A DNA stretch of 8,206 bases from Alkanindiges sp. (lineage in GTDB: Bacteria > Pseudomonadota > Gammaproteobacteria > Pseudomonadales > Moraxellaceae), in NCBI GenBank assembly GCA_030152125.1, contig JASLIR010000181.1:1-8206 (forward strand), in the 5' to 3' direction. Shown here one piece after another: positions 6,466 through 8,206 of the stretch. Position numbers and translations under genes: made by a program. Every line of letters starts with the position of its first letter. Position 1 is the stretch's first letter. The notes under the pieces are model-generated. The model had not been told where the DNA came from and did no database searches. It worked only from the letters and a program-made list of their open reading frames with translations.

Positions 6466-6492
6466 GGCGGAATAGGGTTTGCTATTCCAGCC
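6466..6492 (-). terminator. Stem-loop at the 3' end of the orphan gene, possible terminator
   Basis: GGAATAG (6469-6475) pairs with CTATTCC (6482-6488), and GGC (6466-6468) with GCC (6490-6492), past one bulge. The stem includes the stop codon of the minus-strand gene at 6482. No proper T-run follows, so termination is uncertain. Confidence 0.4.
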
Positions 6493-6859
6493 TGGGTTGT
6501 CTTAGCCAGGTGTTTAAAGGCAAGTCAGTAACCGAAGATAAGTAGCAAATGATTCCAACATTATTATCAATAACAGCTTTTATATGGCGGGGGATATTTG
6601 CCATAAACCAGGAAATCATGCTGTCTCCACGCCATTCGAGAAGATAGATTTTTGTTGGATCAATAAGACTAAAAAGCTGATCTACTTCTTCGTCATCATA
6701 GTCATTGAGAATCCTCAGCTCATGAGTAATCGCAAGCCAGCCATCATCTTTAACCAAAAATACGGTATAGCCGGGATTTTCTTTTCCTCCCTGATTAAGC
6801 AACCACTGTTCTATGCACCAGTCTTCTGTATCATCAAAGTGTAGAATCATGCCATTCAT
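6482..6859 (-). CDS. Hypothetical acidic 125-residue protein (immunity-protein-like in size and charge only)
   Basis: I do not recognise the family. The protein is strongly acidic (21 Asp/Glu against 9 Lys/Arg) with six tryptophans. It opens with LHFDDTEDWCIEQWL (6-20) and has an acidic cluster NDYDDEEVD (52-60). A hydrophobic later part, YLLEWRGDSMISWFMANIP (72-90), leads to VIDNNVGIICYLS. There is no signal peptide or TM segment. Small, acidic, Trp-rich orphans between repeats are common among immunity proteins of polymorphic toxins, but no toxin gene is visible here, so that is only a guess. AAGG lies 10 nt before the ATG at 6859; a second ATG at 6850 is possible. A promoter candidate precedes it. 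It is flanked by the two 93-bp repeats and is AT-richer than the pga genes. Confidence 0.75.
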   Translation of the reverse strand: MNGMILHFDDTEDWCIEQWLLNQGGKENPGYTVFLVKDDGWLAITHELRILNDYDDEEVDQLFSLIDPTKIYLLEWRGDSMISWFMANIPRHIKAVIDNNVGIICYLSSVTDLPLNTWLRQPRLE

Positions 6860-6885
6860 GGCTTTAAAACCTTTTTTAAAGTTCT

Positions 6886-6914
6886 TTTATATACTATTGC
6901 AATCAATGTGTAAG
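6886..6914 (-). promoter_or_regulatory. Candidate promoter of the 125-residue orphan gene
   Basis: On the minus strand, CTTACA (6909-6914) and TATAAA (6886-6891) are separated by 17 nt, an acceptable sigma70 pair. It would give a leader of about 20 nt to the ATG at 6859. It lies just outside the second 93-bp repeat. Confidence 0.45.
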
Positions 6915-6924
6915 ACTACTTTCT

Positions 6925-6944
6925 GTAGGATGGCATTAGCAAAG
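6925..6944 (+). repeat. 20-bp dispersed motif, copy C
   Basis: Reads GTAGGATGGCATTAGCAAAG, one base different from copy B. It ends only 4 nt before the second 93-bp repeat. Copy 1 of that repeat has no such motif directly before it. Confidence 0.75.
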
Positions 6945-6948
6945 CGTG

Positions 6949-7041
6949 GCATTCCATTAATTTACTATTTTATAAGTATATAGCAACATAACATGCAGGG
7001 ATACATGGCCGATATTGGGCTGGGCCAAGGCCGCAGCCTAC
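6949..7041 (+). repeat. 93-bp direct repeat, copy 2
   Basis: Partner of 6231-6323, same length, with five substitutions. The terminal hairpin (7018-7038) is base-for-base identical in both copies. It lies 43 nt before the ATG of the gene at 7085 and may supply its promoter or leader: its AT-rich half includes TATAAG and TATATAG. Confidence 0.95.
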
Positions 7042-7084
7042 CTCTAACCTAAGTTGATATTTCGTTAAAAAGGAAGCTTGCCTG

Positions 7085-7603
7085 ATGTCATTTATGCTGA
7101 TGCAGCTATCGCCTGACTTCATGCGCTGGAAAGCCCAAAAGGCATTTACCGGCATTGCCAGTGTTACTGCTCCGGTTGAGCTGGCTGTTTATCAAGGAGT
7201 TAAAACAGGAATTCTGCTAGAAGTTCTAACCAACACAGGCAAGGTTTTTCCGGTAGATGAGTTTAAATCAGCTTATGCTTTATCAAAAGCTACGCCTGTA
7301 TTGCTGGCTGAGTCCATATTTGATATTGCTGACCCATTGACAGAAATTTTTGTTTTGCCAAATGACACCCGGCAGTTAATAGAGGAGATTGCTACAGGCC
7401 GCTTTCTGCCTGACTCATTAAATGGTATTAATTTGCCAGTGAATTTTTATCAGGCTGATATTTTTCTTGGGCAGGGCTGGGTTAAGCAGTTACCTGATAT
7501 GTTTGAAATACGATTATTGGCAGATAATACACAGAGTTTGTCAGATGACATTGTTATCCGGTTGACTCACTCGACAGAAATTAGCTTTACGTTAAGCATC
7601 TAA
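7085..7603 (+). CDS. Hypothetical 172-residue protein
   Basis: The family is not recognised. The ATG at 7085 follows AAGGAAG (AGGA 10 nt upstream); ATGs at 7094 and 7100 are too far from it. No signal peptide or TM helix is seen. The sequence alternates hydrophobic and polar residues in a way that suggests mixed alpha/beta structure: VELAVYQGVKTGILLEVL (36-53), a Pro-flanked VLPNDTRQLIEEIATGRFLP region, and a beta-like C-terminus (IVIRLTHSTEISFTLSI). The family cannot be guessed from motifs. It begins directly downstream of the second 93-bp repeat and converges on the next gene: its TAA overlaps that gene's TAG. Base composition is AT-richer than the permease and pga genes, which hints at acquired DNA. 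Confidence 0.75.
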   Translation: MSFMLMQLSPDFMRWKAQKAFTGIASVTAPVELAVYQGVKTGILLEVLTNTGKVFPVDEFKSAYALSKATPVLLAESIFDIADPLTEIFVLPNDTRQLIEEIATGRFLPDSLNGINLPVNFYQADIFLGQGWVKQLPDMFEIRLLADNTQSLSDDIVIRLTHSTEISFTLSI

Positions 7604-8070
7604 AGAGAGACGGCCATTTCAAGAACAAATTCATGTGTTTGATATTTTCCTACACCATGATCTATAAGCTTCATATCTTCAATGAAGCATAGGATTTCAA
7701 CCATTTTGCCTTTTCTAAAAAGTTTTAGATCCTTTCGATGGTTTATATAAATTCCTTTGCTAATGATACCACCTCCATCAAGGAGGATATCAATCTGATC
7801 CGGGCTACCAGAACTATCCATACTAGCTCTATAAACGTCTTGAATGACTCCTGAAATTTGTTTTCTTGGGATAATTCCGGATTCAAGGTTTTCTAACCAC
7901 TCGCTTGAACCATATAATCCATATGTTCCATTCAATCCTCTAGTTGGTCTTTGTTTATTCAGAGTCAATTCTTGAACTCTTTTTACATGTTCGGGATCTT
8001 GTTTAATCTTAACCTGAACTTGGTATACCAATTTCATTGGTTCTTTAAATTTAGCTTGATTTAAAAGCAT
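7600..8070 (-). CDS. Hypothetical 156-residue protein
   Basis: The family is not recognised. I chose the ATG at 8070 because GGAG sits 9 nt upstream; a GTG at 8085 would add five residues but has no ribosome site and overlaps that GGAG. The N-terminal third is basic and polar (LVYQVQVKIKQDPEHVKRVQELTLNKQRPTRG, numbered from the ATG about 14-45). The C-terminal two thirds look like a compact beta-rich domain: SGVIQDVYRASM, a DQIDILLDGGGIISKGIYIN stretch, FRKGKMVEILCFIEDMKLID and THEFVLEMAVSL. No signal peptide or TM helix is seen. It converges with the gene at 7085, sharing 4 bp of stop codons and leaving no room for a separate terminator. It is the most AT-rich gene of the window by eye. Confidence 0.72.
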   Translation of the reverse strand: MLLNQAKFKEPMKLVYQVQVKIKQDPEHVKRVQELTLNKQRPTRGLNGTYGLYGSSEWLENLESGIIPRKQISGVIQDVYRASMDSSGSPDQIDILLDGGGIISKGIYINHRKDLKLFRKGKMVEILCFIEDMKLIDHGVGKYQTHEFVLEMAVSL

Positions 8071-8163
8071 ATATACATTCTCCACTATATTCTGTGTCTA
8101 GGAATGAAGCAGTGCATCAGTTGATGTCTTGTTTATAATGAATAGTATTCGTAATTATTTTTA

Positions 8164-8194
8164 TAATAGGCTGAGTCAATGCCTCAGCCTATTA
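8164..8194. terminator. Perfect 12-bp stem-loop at the right edge, possible terminator
   Basis: TAATAGGCTGAG (8164-8175) pairs exactly with CTCAGCCTATTA (8183-8194) around a 7-nt loop. No clean T-run follows in either direction. It would suit the end of a minus-strand gene lying beyond the window, or insulate the gene at 7600-8070. The 8071-8163 stretch before it is AT-rich and probably holds that gene's promoter, but no good -35/-10 pair stands out. Confidence 0.55.
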
Positions 8195-8206
8195 ATTCTC
8201 CTTACT

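Noticed and set aside
5924..7041. CRISPR array
   Set aside because: Repeats are few, unevenly spaced and of different kinds, with no regular spacers and no cas genes.
6970..7155. 61-codon minus-strand frame across the second 93-bp repeat
   Set aside because: It overlaps the repeat and the start of the better-supported plus-strand gene, and has no coding character.
8071..8085. GTG start at 8085 extending the last minus-strand gene
   Set aside because: The only good ribosome site (GGAG) lies within this extension and fits the ATG at 8070.

Overview
The window reads as a chromosomal piece of a Gammaproteobacterium. The evidence is a PgaBCD-type exopolysaccharide locus with E. coli-like catalytic spacing, an AraJ/YdhP-type drug/sugar efflux permease, and many short palindromic intergenic repeats. 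A relative of Acinetobacter (Moraxellaceae) is my best guess from the feel of the Pga proteins, but nothing here proves it. The left two thirds look GC-richer (about 55-60% in sampled lines). The right end, past about 6.48 kb, is visibly AT-richer (about 32-42% in sampled lines).

Layout. Positions 1-3827, minus strand, hold a pga cluster in the order pgaB, pgaC, pgaD; pgaD runs off the left edge. Together these encode the inner-membrane synthase (PgaC with PgaD) and the periplasmic deacetylase/hydrolase (PgaB) for poly-beta-1,6-N-acetylglucosamine (PNAG), a biofilm matrix polymer. The usual first gene, pgaA (the outer-membrane export porin), is not next to them. Instead 845 bp of non-coding DNA separates pgaB from a divergent MFS permease gene at 4673-5908. 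That gap has a -10-like box toward pgaB, and a promoter-like stretch plus a hairpin-bearing leader toward the permease.

Positions 5909-7084 are a repeat-rich zone. It begins with two consecutive perfect hairpins (the second a strong terminator). It then holds a 12-bp-arm inverted repeat, two 93-bp direct repeats exactly 718 bp apart, three copies of a 20-bp motif, a 75-bp inverted-repeat element, and a 12-codon ORF with a good ribosome site. A 125-residue acidic orphan protein gene (minus strand) lies between the two 93-bp copies. Two further unrecognised genes follow, at 7085-7603 (+) and 7600-8070 (-), converging with overlapping stop codons. The right edge carries a perfect 12-bp stem-loop.

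How it fits together: the pga genes are a functional unit and the permease is independent. The right-hand genes look like an accessory, repeat-mediated cassette region whose function I cannot name. The most interesting signals are the missing pgaA and the repeat-plus-gene module of the right-hand region.
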